A stretch of DNA of 64,000 bases from Cribrihabitans_A neustonicus (GTDB taxonomy: Bacteria > Pseudomonadota > Alphaproteobacteria > Rhodobacterales > Rhodobacteraceae): positions 16,320 through 80,319 of the forward strand of contig NZ_JBMERQ010000012.1 of NCBI RefSeq assembly GCF_048820895.1, written 5' to 3'. The position numbers and the translations under genes were made by a program. The notes under the pieces were generated by a model. The model saw only the letters and a program-made list of their open reading frames with translations. It was not told the DNA's origin and did not search any database. Below are positions 23,115 through 32,951 of the stretch, piece after piece. Each line of letters opens with the position of its first letter. The first letter of the stretch is position 1.

Positions 23115-25437
23115 TGCCGTCCATACCGTCACGGGCGAGGTCTTCCGGGATGGCTGGAGCCGAATCCGAGGCTCGATGCAGGGGCTGCATGTCGCCAAGC
23201 AGAGCCAGCTTGTGCGCGCGGCAGCAGGGCATCGGCCAGCGGTCTTCAAGGCGATCCGGGGTGGGGGCACGCATACCAAATCGCAGCTGATGAACCAGCT
23301 CGATTACCTCACCACCAAGTCTACCCATATCGTGGACAGTAGCGGGTTCCTCGATGGCAAGGCGAAGCTCGAAGCGAAGGACATCAAGGACCTCACCGAG
23401 CGCTTTGCCAAGCGGTGGGACGCGGGCTTCAAGCCCAAGCTGGGCCAGACCACCCATATGCTCATGTCCTTCCCAGTTGGCACGCGCGGCGAGGATGTGC
23501 GCGACATCTCGACGGACGTGGCAGAGCGGTTCTTCCAGACCGACGCGGGGCATTTCGACTACATCATCGCAGTGCATGAGGACCGCGATCACCCGCATGC
23601 GCATCTGGTGCTCAACCGCCGCTCGCAGGAAGGCGAGTTCTTCTATCTGGGGCGCAACCACCGCTTCAACTATGATGACTTCCGCCTCGCCATGGTCGAG
23701 GAGGCGGAAAAGTATGGCGTGCGCCTGGAAGCCACGCGCCGGGTGGATCGCGGGGTTGTACATTACCCAGCCCGCACAAGTGAGGTCTACGCTGCCAAGG
23801 AAGAGGGGCGCGCGCCCCGCGAGCGTGAACGGGTGGGCACCGACCTGATGCGGACGCTGGCGGAGATCGCAAACACCAGAACTGTCTACCACTCGCTTGC
23901 CGCGGAGGCTTCCCGGGAGGCCCGGGAAGACATCGCCGCTGCGCTCTTTCGCGCGGGCGAGGTGCTGGCGCGCGGCGGGCAGGTGGACCGAACAGGAGAT
24001 GTGTATATGACCGAGGATCAAAGTTTCGAGGATCTGAGAAGCCTCTATGCCGAGAAGCTCGCGCGGGTGCAGGGCATGATCGCCGAGAAGCCTGACGCGG
24101 AACGCCCCGTGCTGGAAAAACGCCTCATCGAGATCCAGACGCAGGTCCAGCACATGCAGCCTCTCGGTTTGCGATCATCCACGCTGTCAGAGACCCCCTC
24201 GGAAGGCGGGATCTATTCCGAGGCCAATATTGACGCCAGCCAGCGCGAGCGACTGGCCGAGCTCGACCTGAGATCGCGCATTGACGTAGCACTACGGGGC
24301 ACCGGGATCAGCACATCGGAAGTGGTGGCCCGGATCGAGACTGGGGCCTCGAGCGCCGCGCTCGAGCATCAATGGATCGCCAATGATCTCTCCAAAGTGG
24401 CCGAGACGCGCGATCTGAACCTCGAACGCCGCGCCGATCTGGAACAGGCGCGAGCCATTCTCAACGATGTGCATGTCGAGCTTGGTACGCTGTTGGAGCG
24501 CGAGAACGTGCTGCGCCGGGATGGCGTCGTGGAAGCAGAAGCGGTCAGCGAGCGGTTCCACTATCACGAGGGCGCGGTCCGGGCGATGGAAGGGACAATC
24601 CGACAGGAGATGCGCGTAGACGGCCTGACTGCGCAGCAGATCGAGGACCGGGACTGGGAGGTTGTCTCACGGGCGGAGCGCCGGATCGAGACGGAGCAGC
24701 GCACGTATCTCGAGGCGCACCCGGAGCTGCTCGCACGCCCAACCGATGTGATCGACCGGTCTGAGCCCTACAGGGAGACCATCACCGATGCGGCCCGCGC
24801 CAGCGAGATCACCCGCGAGGTCGACCGGATCATGGAGGGACGCGACATCCGCACGCCCGTTGCAGATGCAGCTACGGATGACTTGCGCGCGCGCTATCCG
24901 GACATGCCCTCCCACCTCGCCCGTGGGCTCGGCGCGACCTATGCCGCCGTCGTCGAGATACGCGACACGGAGGCCATCAATCAGGTCCGCCGCGAAACCG
25001 AATTGCGCGAGGGGCTTGGGGTTGCCACGCGCGACGACATCCTCGCAGCCCGCGATGAAGCGGCGATGCGGTCTGATGAACGTGCCGACCGTCTTGCAGA
25101 GGAGATTGCGCGTGTCCTGGACCATGAGCGGGCCGGGGAGTTGTCCGCGCCCTTCGAGACCGAGGCGGAGCGGGACGCTTTCCGCCAGGAGGTCGCGCGG
25201 GTGCTGGACGACCGCCAATTGGGCCGGCTCACATCCGGCGATGCCGATGCGCTGGACAAGGTTCTCGAGGACCGCCTCGACCGGCTCTATGTCGCCAAGG
25301 TCTACCTGCAATCGGATGCAGCGACGGCCAATACAGAGGCCTTGCGCCAGGTGGTCGATGATCTCGCCGACATCGAATATGAAAAACACCGCGCGACAGA
25401 CGTGGATGGCGAGATCGAGCGGGGTCAGGTCCATTGA
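23101..25437 (+). CDS. VirD2/MOBP-like relaxase
   Basis: The relaxase nicks oriT through a catalytic Tyr, stays covalently attached and is exported through the T4SS. The 778 residues have the nuclease domain at about 45-230: LMNQLDYLTTKS carries the probable motif I Tyr, MLMSFPVGT is motif II, and HEDRDHPHAHLVLN near 159 is motif III with the metal-binding HxH. The C-terminal 500 residues are helical, acidic and Arg/Glu-rich, without primase or helicase motifs, and probably serve in DNA or T4SS contacts. The ATG at 23101 follows GAGGGAGTTTGCCC; a TTG two codons earlier is in frame but less likely. The 3' end abuts the coupling-protein gene. Confidence 0.9.
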   Translation: MRLNDAVHTVTGEVFRDGWSRIRGSMQGLHVAKQSQLVRAAAGHRPAVFKAIRGGGTHTKSQLMNQLDYLTTKSTHIVDSSGFLDGKAKLEAKDIKDLTERFAKRWDAGFKPKLGQTTHMLMSFPVGTRGEDVRDISTDVAERFFQTDAGHFDYIIAVHEDRDHPHAHLVLNRRSQEGEFFYLGRNHRFNYDDFRLAMVEEAEKYGVRLEATRRVDRGVVHYPARTSEVYAAKEEGRAPRERERVGTDLMRTLAEIANTRTVYHSLAAEASREAREDIAAALFRAGEVLARGGQVDRTGDVYMTEDQSFEDLRSLYAEKLARVQGMIAEKPDAERPVLEKRLIEIQTQVQHMQPLGLRSSTLSETPSEGGIYSEANIDASQRERLAELDLRSRIDVALRGTGISTSEVVARIETGASSAALEHQWIANDLSKVAETRDLNLERRADLEQARAILNDVHVELGTLLERENVLRRDGVVEAEAVSERFHYHEGAVRAMEGTIRQEMRVDGLTAQQIEDRDWEVVSRAERRIETEQRTYLEAHPELLARPTDVIDRSEPYRETITDAARASEITREVDRIMEGRDIRTPVADAATDDLRARYPDMPSHLARGLGATYAAVVEIRDTEAINQVRRETELREGLGVATRDDILAARDEAAMRSDERADRLAEEIARVLDHERAGELSAPFETEAERDAFRQEVARVLDDRQLGRLTSGDADALDKVLEDRLDRLYVAKVYLQSDAATANTEALRQVVDDLADIEYEKHRATDVDGEIERGQVH

Positions 25438-25445
25438 ACGCGTCC

Positions 25446-27446
25446 ATGGGAAAGGCGCGGATCGCGGCCGGTGTGTTTCTCGTCACGCTTGTGACCGGCG
25501 CCATGGGCTATACCATCGCCTCGGCGGTGCTGACCTACCAGGATCTCGGCTTCGGGGCCGAGATCGACTTTGCATATATCGCGCAGAACTATCTGGCGAT
25601 CCTGGACCGCCGCCCGGAGGATGCGCAGCTCATCCATCTGATCATCGGCAGCTTTGCCGCCGCCGGCCTGATGCTGAGCCTCGCCCTGTCGGGATCCGCC
25701 CTGACACGGTTTGGTCAGACCCATTGGCAGACCTCCCGCGAGATGAAGGCCAATGGCTTCTTCGGGGCGCCGGGGACCGGGTTCATCCTCGGCAAGCTCG
25801 GTAATCCAAAATCCCGCGCGAAATACATCTGCTCGAAAGTCTTCCCCCATGCGCTGATCGTAGCCCCCACGGGCCGAGGCAAAACCACGGGTTTTGTCAT
25901 TCCGAACCTGCTGACCTGGCAGGGCTCCGCCGTCACCCTCGATGTGAAGGGCGAGTGTTTCGAGGCCACGGCCCGGCACCGCGCAGCCCAGGGCGACAAG
26001 GTCTATCGCTTTGCCCCCACCGATTGGGAGGGCAAGCGCACGCATCGCTACAACCCGCTCCTGCGCATCTCCGAACTGAAAGATCCAGCACGCCAGCAGA
26101 TGGAATTGCAGCTTCTCGCGACGCTCTTCCTACAAAGCGACAATGACCGTGTGCAGGGCCTCCTCAAGGGCGGGATCGATCTCTTCGTGGCGGCGGGCCT
26201 GCTGGCCTTCCAGCGCAAGCGCCCGACCTTGGGCGAAATCTACCGCATCGCCGCGTCTGGCGGGAACAAGCAGAAGGAGTATTTCGCCCGCGGCCACGAG
26301 GTCGACAACAGGGCCGCCAAGCTGATCTTCGCGCGGCTCGCTTCGACCAACAACGACACCCTGACCTCCTACGTTTCGCTCCTGATGACCTCGGGGCTCG
26401 ATCAATGGCAAAACCCGGCCATCGACGAGGCGACGGCGGTGTCGGATTTTGATTTCCGGACGATCCGCAAGAAGCCCTTCTCGGTCTATCTCGTGGTCCA
26501 GCCACTGATGGTGAAACCCCTCGCGCCGTTGATCCGTCTCTTCTTCTCGGACCTTCTCTCCGCCATGCAGGAGAAGGACCCCGGGCCGGATGAGCCGTGG
26601 CCGGTGATGATCATGCTCGATGAGTTCAATCGTTTGGGCAAAATGCCCATCGTGGTCGAGAGCATCGAGACCCTGCGAACTTATCGCGGCCATTTGGCCG
26701 TGGTCACCCAAACCATCCCCGCTCTCGATGAAATCTACGGCGAAAACACCCGCCGTGCCCTGCAGGGCAACGCTGGCGTGAAGCTTTACCTGACGCCCGC
26801 GGATGAGAAGACCGTTGAGGAGCTGAGCAAGGCGGTCGGCAAGACCACGAAGACGGTCGTCACGCGGTCGCAATCCATCGGCAAGAACCCCTTCGAGGGC
26901 CGCAGCCAGTCCACACGGACCGAAGAAAGCTCCTTGTTGCCTGAAGACGAGGCGCGCCGCCTGCCGCTCGACGAGATCGTCATGGTGATCGATGCCCAAA
27001 TGCCGGTCCGCGCAAAACGGATCCAGTACTTCGATGACCGCCTGTTCAAGGCTATCCACGCGGCTCAGACGGGGGAGTTGCCGTTTCCGGAGCCGGGGGG
27101 AGGGGGGCCGCAGGGCACGCTGCCGCTGAGTATGCGCGCCATGCCGATGACTCCGCCACCGGACGGGTCAAGCGGATCCGAGGCCGATGTGGTGGCCGGA
27201 CGCCAGGCTGCTGATGGCCAATCGTCAGAGCAAACCCATGTCGCCCCAAAGAAGACTGCGCCTGTCGTTCAAGCCGTTGTCGCAGAGGAACAACGACAGA
27301 TGGAGTTGGATTTTGGGGGTCCAGTCACGGATGCCGAGGCAGCGAGCGCGGTGGGTGAGGCGCAGATGCGCTCTGCTGTCGATGGTCTCGATATGTTGGA
27401 GGCAACTATGGAGCGGAGCAAGAACGGCGTACGAGAAGGGATTTAG
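25446..27446 (+). CDS. virD4: Type IV coupling protein, VirD4/TraG family
   Basis: The inner-membrane ATPase that brings the relaxase-DNA complex to the T4SS. There are two N-terminal membrane helices (about 4-28 and 58-85), Walker A APTGRGKTTGFVIPNLL near 142, Walker B VMIMLDEFNRLGKMP near 390, and the TQTIPALDEIYGEN region downstream. The final 120 residues are Pro/Gln/Ala-rich and probably flexible, a variable tail in this family. An in-frame TTG at 25434 overlaps the relaxase stop and has AGG four bases before it, so it could be the real start; the ATG at 25446 is used here. Its stop lies 4 bp from that of the convergent WYL gene. Confidence 0.93.
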   Translation: MGKARIAAGVFLVTLVTGAMGYTIASAVLTYQDLGFGAEIDFAYIAQNYLAILDRRPEDAQLIHLIIGSFAAAGLMLSLALSGSALTRFGQTHWQTSREMKANGFFGAPGTGFILGKLGNPKSRAKYICSKVFPHALIVAPTGRGKTTGFVIPNLLTWQGSAVTLDVKGECFEATARHRAAQGDKVYRFAPTDWEGKRTHRYNPLLRISELKDPARQQMELQLLATLFLQSDNDRVQGLLKGGIDLFVAAGLLAFQRKRPTLGEIYRIAASGGNKQKEYFARGHEVDNRAAKLIFARLASTNNDTLTSYVSLLMTSGLDQWQNPAIDEATAVSDFDFRTIRKKPFSVYLVVQPLMVKPLAPLIRLFFSDLLSAMQEKDPGPDEPWPVMIMLDEFNRLGKMPIVVESIETLRTYRGHLAVVTQTIPALDEIYGENTRRALQGNAGVKLYLTPADEKTVEELSKAVGKTTKTVVTRSQSIGKNPFEGRSQSTRTEESSLLPEDEARRLPLDEIVMVIDAQMPVRAKRIQYFDDRLFKAIHAAQTGELPFPEPGGGGPQGTLPLSMRAMPMTPPPDGSSGSEADVVAGRQAADGQSSEQTHVAPKKTAPVVQAVVAEEQRQMELDFGGPVTDAEAASAVGEAQMRSAVDGLDMLEATMERSKNGVREGI

Positions 27447-27450
27447 TTAT

Positions 27451-28245
27451 TCATATGGGTTCGTAGTTTGTTTTCGCGCGCTCAAGCCGTGCGCCTACGG
27501 TATCCAACCCCCATCGACGATCAAAAAAGAATTCCAGAGCTTTTCTGGTTTCGACACGAAGCCATTCGCCTTCAAAGCCGAATTCACGTCTGACCACCTT
27601 TGCTTGCTCTTCTGAAAGTCCTGTCTTTGGTCGCAGCCAGATGATTGCCCGAGTGTTCCAATCCACATCCTCCGGCAGAGGCTTGTCTATGATTTTCTCC
27701 TCGAAAGAGCTGTCAGGATCGATACGGATCGGGAGGTAGTTCCGATATTCACCGTGCTTGAAGCTGTGGGCACGCACGTGCACGCTTTCACCGTCAGACG
27801 TGAAGCGGGTCGGTGCGATCCACTGCCCTTCGTCGGCACCGGACGACATTGATGTGTATCGTATGTGGATGGTTTTCCCCAATCGGATTGCCTGGTGAAG
27901 CAGCGCGATGGTCCTCCGATCTGCCTTGCGTTCCGGTCGTGGCAGCGCGGAAGATGGCGTGCTTTCATCACAGCTCGTCAGGATAGCGAAGGCTTCGGTC
28001 AGGCCGGAAGGCGCTAAAGACTCGTGCTCACTCGCAGCTATGTATGTCTTTCGAACTGGATCATAGGTTGGCGGTGTACTGTGCTCGAGACCGAGATAGA
28101 CACGGAAGTCCAGCGCTGCCTGCGCTGTCGAAATGCCGAAGCGGTCGATCAGGTCCTTGCGGTTTGCCATGCCCCGCCAGGTCAGGCAGCGGTCCAGAAA
28201 GATCAAGCGCTCTCTCTGCGCATGTTTGAGGTCGTCGAGCTTCAT
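27451..28245 (-). CDS. WYL-domain regulator, BrxR/CapW-like
   Basis: A 264-residue regulator with an N-terminal winged helix-turn-helix (about 8-75: RLIFLDRCLTWRGMANRKDL, then IDRFGISTAQAALDFRVYL) and a WYL domain (about 115-190, with IHIRYTSMSS and HVRAHSFKHGEYRNYLPIRI), followed by a WCX-like tail. This architecture and the N-terminal wording match the BrxR/CapW group, which repress BREX, CBASS and other defence operons and respond to a ligand or DNA signal. It is divergent from the sbcD-to-helicase operon with only 77 bp between starts, so it very probably controls that operon. Ligand unknown. Confidence 0.87.
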   Translation of the reverse strand: MKLDDLKHAQRERLIFLDRCLTWRGMANRKDLIDRFGISTAQAALDFRVYLGLEHSTPPTYDPVRKTYIAASEHESLAPSGLTEAFAILTSCDESTPSSALPRPERKADRRTIALLHQAIRLGKTIHIRYTSMSSGADEGQWIAPTRFTSDGESVHVRAHSFKHGEYRNYLPIRIDPDSSFEEKIIDKPLPEDVDWNTRAIIWLRPKTGLSEEQAKVVRREFGFEGEWLRVETRKALEFFFDRRWGLDTVGARLERAKTNYEPI

Positions 28246-28322
28246 GTGCGCATCCCTACCTTGACTCTCGCCTGCATGTCCATCTAGAAATTATACGAAT
28301 AAAAAATATATGGACTATTGTC
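28246..28322. promoter_or_regulatory. Divergent control region of WYL gene and defence operon
   Basis: A 77-bp AT-rich spacer in GC-rich surroundings, containing GTCCAT (28278-28283) and ATGGAC (28310-28315) as an inverted repeat spaced by 26 bp, and TTGACT at 28261. The AT-rich centre (TTATACGAATAAAAAATATA) probably holds the -10 elements. Binding by the WYL protein is inference. Confidence 0.45.
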
Positions 28323-29465
28323 ATGAGGATTCTTCACACTGCCGACCTCCATCTCGGACGTCAGTTCAACGGGATTCCTCTCGATGCTGATCATGCAGCA
28401 ATTCTCGACCAGATCGTTTTGGCGATCACCTCCCGCGGCGTCGATGTTCTTGTGATTGCAGGAGATATTTTTGACCGGGCTGCCCCGCCAACGTCTGCTG
28501 TGCGGCAGTTTAATGGGTTCTTGGCGCGCGTCGCCTCGGAGACCGACGCGGCCGTAGTGATGATCGCCGGCAATCACGACTCTGGTGATCGAATCGCATC
28601 CATGGCGATTATGACAGACACACGACGCGCTTTAATACGTGGTGCAATCAGTGCGGACGAGAAACCTCTGGTCCTCAGTGATGCACACGGACCGGTGGCG
28701 TTCACAGGGTTGCCCTTCGCTTATGAGTATGCCGCCCGCGAATGCTTCGCCGATGAAGCTCTCTACACCCCCGAGGACGTTCTCGCGGCTCAGGTGGCTT
28801 GCAGTCGGCGTAACATTCCCGATGGCGCGCGATGGGTCGTCGTTTCGCATGCTTTTGTAGCCGGGGCTTCGAGCAGCGAAAGTGAGCGGCCTCTCACTCG
28901 AGTGGGGGGCGTCGAGACGGTCAGTTCATCCGTGTTCGAAGGCGCTCACTATGTGGCGCTCGGGCATCTGCACCGGCCGCAATCGGTTGGTGCCCCTCAT
29001 ATCCGGTACTCGGGATCGCCATTAGCTTTCGGGTTTGATGAATCTGACTGCCAGAAGTCGATGAGCCTCGTCGAGATCGATGCAGTCGGGCAAACCACGA
29101 TTGAGAGCATTCCTTTCACACCCATTCGCCAAGTGCGCGTCTTGAAGGGACGTCACGCAGAACTTCTCCTCGCAGATCGATCTGACGATTTTATCAAAGC
29201 CGTGCTTACCGATGATGCGCCTGTGATCGATGGAATGAAGCGCATCCGCGACGTGTTCCCGAACGCCTGTGAACTTATCTACGAGCGGGATGAACAGGCG
29301 CCAGAAGTAAAGTCCTTAACGGGACGTGCCCTGGCGGTCGCGAACCCTGTCGAAGTCATTGGCGACTTCGTTGAACACGTGCGGGACGAAGGATTCTCAG
29401 AGAAGGAACTGGAGGTCGTAGCGTCGGCACTCGGTCGCCTGCGTGAGACGGAGGATGTCCAATGA
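28323..29465 (+). CDS. sbcD: SbcD-like (Mre11 family) nuclease
   Basis: The nuclease subunit of the SbcCD complex, which cuts hairpins and blocked double-strand DNA ends. The 380 residues start with the metallophosphoesterase core: MRILHTADLHLGRQFNG (DxH), VLVIAGDIFDRAAPP (GDxxDR) and MIAGNHDSGDR (GNHD), then VSHAFVAG and HLHRPQ later. All metal ligands appear present, so it should be active. It overlaps sbcC by 4 bp. A chromosomal SbcCD is housekeeping; a plasmid copy under a defence-type regulator and followed by Shango genes suggests a dedicated anti-phage role (inference). Confidence 0.92.
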   Translation: MRILHTADLHLGRQFNGIPLDADHAAILDQIVLAITSRGVDVLVIAGDIFDRAAPPTSAVRQFNGFLARVASETDAAVVMIAGNHDSGDRIASMAIMTDTRRALIRGAISADEKPLVLSDAHGPVAFTGLPFAYEYAARECFADEALYTPEDVLAAQVACSRRNIPDGARWVVVSHAFVAGASSSESERPLTRVGGVETVSSSVFEGAHYVALGHLHRPQSVGAPHIRYSGSPLAFGFDESDCQKSMSLVEIDAVGQTTIESIPFTPIRQVRVLKGRHAELLLADRSDDFIKAVLTDDAPVIDGMKRIRDVFPNACELIYERDEQAPEVKSLTGRALAVANPVEVIGDFVEHVRDEGFSEKELEVVASALGRLRETEDVQ

Positions 29466-32400
29466 GACCGGTTCGGCTAACACTTCAGGCGTTCGGTCCC
29501 TATCCAGGTCGGGTGGTTATCGACTTTCGGGATGCCGTCGAGGCGGGTCTTTTCGGCATCTACGGACAAACAGGATCAGGTAAATCGACCATCTTCAGCG
29601 CGATGACCTTTGCGCTCTTTGGAGAAGCGGCGAAGGCAGAGCAAGACGCTCCTTCGGTGCGCTCGGATCACGCCGATCCGGATAAAATGACCGAGGCGGA
29701 GTTCGTGTTCGAAATTGGTGAGCGGCGATATGTTGTGCTTCGCCGACCCGACCAGATGCGACCCAAGGCACGCGGTGAAGGCGAGACGCGGAGCGCACAC
29801 GAAGCTTACCTGTTTGATGCGACCGGAATGTCGTTAGATGACATTACAGACGCGGCGCGGGGCAAGATCGTGGCAGAGAAGAAGGTGCGCGACGTCGACG
29901 CGGCCGTCGTCGAGATGCTTGGATATGGCTCCGAGCAATTTCGCCAGATCGTCCTCCTGCCTCAAGGGCGCTTCGAGAAGTTCCTTTCGGCCAAGACGAA
30001 AGAGCGCCTTGAAATCCTGCGAGAACTCTTCGATGTCTCGCTATACGAGAAGCTCATGGCCGATCTCAAGTCAGAAGCCGATGAGGCTGAACGGCAGGTG
30101 CGAGAGGAACGTGCGCTCTGCATCAGGCAACTCGCGGCAGAAGGGTTCGAAAGCACTGATGCACTGATTTCGGGCATCGAAGCCGCAACTGGGAAATGCG
30201 CAGAGCTACGCGTGATCGAAGAAACCAAAAAGGCGACGGCGGAAGGTGCCGAGAAGGCGCTGCGCCAGGCGGAGGCCATTGAGGAAAAGTTCGCGGCGGC
30301 CGAAAAGATGAGGGAACGGCTTCGCGCACTTGAGGCGCGGAAGGACGATATCGAGGCGCTTGCCGAGCAGGTCCGACAAGCCGAGCGCGCGCGGGGTCTG
30401 ATCGATGTCGAGGAACGTGTGAGGGATGCCGAACGCGAGGTTAGTGAAGCCGAGACCAAGCGCGAAGAGGCAGACAAGGGCGCCGAAATTGGCGCGAAAC
30501 AAGTAGAAAAGGCGGCAGATGCGCTCCGGCGTGAGGAAGACCGTGCCGATGAGGTCGAAACCCTGCGCCGGAGAAGCGATGAGCTGGAGAGGTATGGTCG
30601 AATCCTTGAGGCAGCAGCCGAAAGCAATCAGGCAGTCGAGACCGCGCTGAAAGAGCAGCTTGACGCCGACAACGCTTTTCAGGCGGCAAAGGCACAACTG
30701 ACTAAACTCCAGGAGAAGCGCATCTCGAAAAACGCCGAGTTGAAAGTCGCGCGTGAGGCCGAGACGAAGCGCGCCGAGATCGCGGGTCGTCGCGCAGAAC
30801 TCGACCAACGGCATCTGGCAGCCAAGTCCTATGAGGGCGCCTTACAGGATGTTGCGACGGCTCAGGCCGCTGTCGAAGAACAGCTTCGGAAGTCGGAAGC
30901 TGCGTCAGGAAGGGCCGAGAAGGCACGAGAGAGTTTTGAGACAGCCGAAAGAAATCTCGCGGCCGCACAGGCGCTGCACCTTGCGACGAGACTGGAAGCA
31001 GGGTTGCCATGTCCGGTCTGCGGCGCGACCGAGCATCCCGCTCCTGCGACGGGCGAAATCGGCAGTGCCGGCCTGGATAAGGCTTTCCGAGAGTCACGAG
31101 AAGCATGGCTGGCCGCCGATCGCGAAGCTCGGAAGGCCAATGAGGCGCTGGCTGGGCTGCGTGCAACCATGGAGGACCGAAAGAAACGTTTGTCCACCCT
31201 TGAACCGCCGGAGGAGCTTGCAGCCGTCATCGCGGCGCAGATCGGTCGGGAGGACGCAGCACTCGCAGCGCTTGGTCCCCGGGTCGACATTCTTGCCGCG
31301 GAGGCCGGGATTGAGGAACTGGGACAGCAGGTCGAGGAACTGGAGCGGAAAAGCGATGAGTTGCGTGATCGCTTTGATGAGCGGCGGAACAAGGCAACCG
31401 AGGCCAAGGCGGCCCGCGATGGCAAGCTTGCCGAGGTGCCGGAGGACCTGCGCGATGTGACGGTGCTCGCGGCCACACTTAAGAATGTGACTGGGTCGCT
31501 GGCGTCACTTCAGGCGGCGCGGACCGCAGCAGAAAAAGCGCTGAACTCCGCGCGCGAAAAGGCACTCGGCGCAGTCAAGGATCTCGAAAGCGCGGACAAG
31601 GCGCTCGCGGGCTGCAAGACGCGCCATCAAAAGGCGGCGGGGGTTTTCCGGACGAGACTGGCTGAAGCTGGCCTCACAGCAGAGGCCTTTCAGTCTCTCA
31701 AGCCAGCCATCGAAACTCTTAATGAAGATAGAGAAACGGTCGAGACCTACCGGCGTGAGCACAAGAGTGCGTCTGATGCAGTCACAGATGCTACCTCTGC
31801 GATTGAAGGCATGTCCCGGCCTGACATCGAAGCGCTGCGGGAAACGCACCAGACCCATGCTGAGGCACTCGGCAGGGTGACCGAAGAACGCATCGCCGCC
31901 CAGACCCGTGTCGATCATTTGGATCGGCTTAGAAAGGGGATTGAAGAGACGTTGCGCAAGCTTGACGAAGCCGAAGCGGCATCAGGCCCGCTGCGCGGAC
32001 TAGCTGCGCTGGTGAACGGGCAGAACTCGCAAAGACTGACCCTGGAGACATTCGCAATAGGCGCGATGTTCGATCAGATTCTGGAAGCTGCAAACCTACG
32101 CTTCGGTCCGATGACAAACTACCAGTATAGTCTCGAGCGTGAGATGGAGAACGGAGGGCGAGGCAAGCGAGGCCTTGGAACACAGGTGTTTGACGCGCAC
32201 ACTGGGAAATCACGCGCTACAAGCACACTCTCAGGCGGCGAGACGTTCATTGCGGCACTCGCTCTAGCACTGGGTCTTGCCGACGTGGTCGAAGCGGCGA
32301 GTGGCAAAGTCCGGCTCGACACGATTTTTATCGACGAAGGGTTTGGAAGCCTCGACACCGAAAACGGGTCCGGCACGCTCGACCAGGTCCTACAGGTCCT

Positions 32401-32536
32401 CAACTCCATCGTCCGACAGAACCGTGCGGTGGGTCTGATTTCGCATGTACCGCTCGTCCAGGAGGCGATCCCAAACGGCTTCTATGTCAGAAAAGGGATG
32501 TCTGGGAGTAGTATAGAGGAAAGGGGGGTGGTCTGA
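29462..32536 (+). CDS. sbcC: SbcC-like (Rad50 family) ATPase
   Basis: The SMC-like ATPase partner of SbcD. The 1024 residues have Walker A GIYGQTGSGKSTIFSAM near 35, long Glu/Arg/Ala-rich coiled coils (about 180-480 and 560-840) joined at a zinc hook with C-P-V-C near 516, the ABC signature TLSGGETFIAALALALG near 920 and Walker B DTIFIDEGFGSLD near 955. This is the full Rad50/SbcC plan and normal length. ATP-driven closing of the complex positions SbcD on DNA ends. The stop codon overlaps the start of the small zinc-binding gene (TGATG), and the operon continues into the Shango genes. Confidence 0.92.
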   Translation: MRPVRLTLQAFGPYPGRVVIDFRDAVEAGLFGIYGQTGSGKSTIFSAMTFALFGEAAKAEQDAPSVRSDHADPDKMTEAEFVFEIGERRYVVLRRPDQMRPKARGEGETRSAHEAYLFDATGMSLDDITDAARGKIVAEKKVRDVDAAVVEMLGYGSEQFRQIVLLPQGRFEKFLSAKTKERLEILRELFDVSLYEKLMADLKSEADEAERQVREERALCIRQLAAEGFESTDALISGIEAATGKCAELRVIEETKKATAEGAEKALRQAEAIEEKFAAAEKMRERLRALEARKDDIEALAEQVRQAERARGLIDVEERVRDAEREVSEAETKREEADKGAEIGAKQVEKAADALRREEDRADEVETLRRRSDELERYGRILEAAAESNQAVETALKEQLDADNAFQAAKAQLTKLQEKRISKNAELKVAREAETKRAEIAGRRAELDQRHLAAKSYEGALQDVATAQAAVEEQLRKSEAASGRAEKARESFETAERNLAAAQALHLATRLEAGLPCPVCGATEHPAPATGEIGSAGLDKAFRESREAWLAADREARKANEALAGLRATMEDRKKRLSTLEPPEELAAVIAAQIGREDAALAALGPRVDILAAEAGIEELGQQVEELERKSDELRDRFDERRNKATEAKAARDGKLAEVPEDLRDVTVLAATLKNVTGSLASLQAARTAAEKALNSAREKALGAVKDLESADKALAGCKTRHQKAAGVFRTRLAEAGLTAEAFQSLKPAIETLNEDRETVETYRREHKSASDAVTDATSAIEGMSRPDIEALRETHQTHAEALGRVTEERIAAQTRVDHLDRLRKGIEETLRKLDEAEAASGPLRGLAALVNGQNSQRLTLETFAIGAMFDQILEAANLRFGPMTNYQYSLEREMENGGRGKRGLGTQVFDAHTGKSRATSTLSGGETFIAALALALGLADVVEAASGKVRLDTIFIDEGFGSLDTENGSGTLDQVLQVLNSIVRQNRAVGLISHVPLVQEAIPNGFYVRKGMSGSSIEERGVV

Positions 32537-32838
32537 TGGATCTTCGTTGGTTTCGACGGCGAGCTCATTCGCGGCGCTTGCCAAATGGTGGCACTACCGA
32601 CGTTCGAGAAAGCTGGGTCTTACAGTCTTCTTCGAAGGCAAAGCGCCAGCGCAGTTTCCGGCATCAGTGCCCCATATGCGGTGCAGACGTGGTCACGGTC
32701 CGTATGCCCAATGGTGGCAGCGCTCATTTTGAGGGCGCGAAGGGATTGTATAGGATAAAGCACCCATGTTTGCATGTTGGCGAAGGTTTGAGCCGAGTGC
32801 GTGACACGAACACGCCTGACCTCTTCGAAAACTGCTGA
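32536..32838 (+). CDS. Small zinc-ribbon-like protein, 100 aa
   Basis: Translationally coupled to sbcC by a one-base overlap. The conserved-looking half is residues 44-95: HQCPICGADVVTVRMPNGGS, AHFEGAKGLYRIKHPCLHVG. It has C-x2-C followed by H..C..H, so it could coordinate zinc. The first 40 residues are basic and low in conservation. I do not recognise the family. Its place inside the sbcCD-Shango operon, coupled to sbcC, suggests an accessory subunit or nucleic-acid-binding adaptor. A 113-bp gap with a weak Shine-Dalgarno follows before the TerB gene. Confidence 0.65.
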   Translation: MDLRWFRRRAHSRRLPNGGTTDVRESWVLQSSSKAKRQRSFRHQCPICGADVVTVRMPNGGSAHFEGAKGLYRIKHPCLHVGEGLSRVRDTNTPDLFENC

Positions 32839-32951
32839 AATGTGCACCCCCACTGGGGATCCGATTGTTCTAGCAGAGAAAAATTGCCTAGAGGTTGAGA
32901 TGTGGGCGCCGTTCTCTTGAGATCGAACTGGCCAGTTTGGAGATTTTATTG

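Noticed and set aside
32840..32920. A 26-codon ORF between the zinc-protein gene and the TerB gene
   Set aside because: No Shine-Dalgarno, no resemblance to anything, and its length is expected by chance.
32895..32951. Longer N-terminus for the TerB protein
   Set aside because: The added 19 residues lack a ribosome-binding site; the ATG at 32952 begins the membrane helix and has GGAG upstream.
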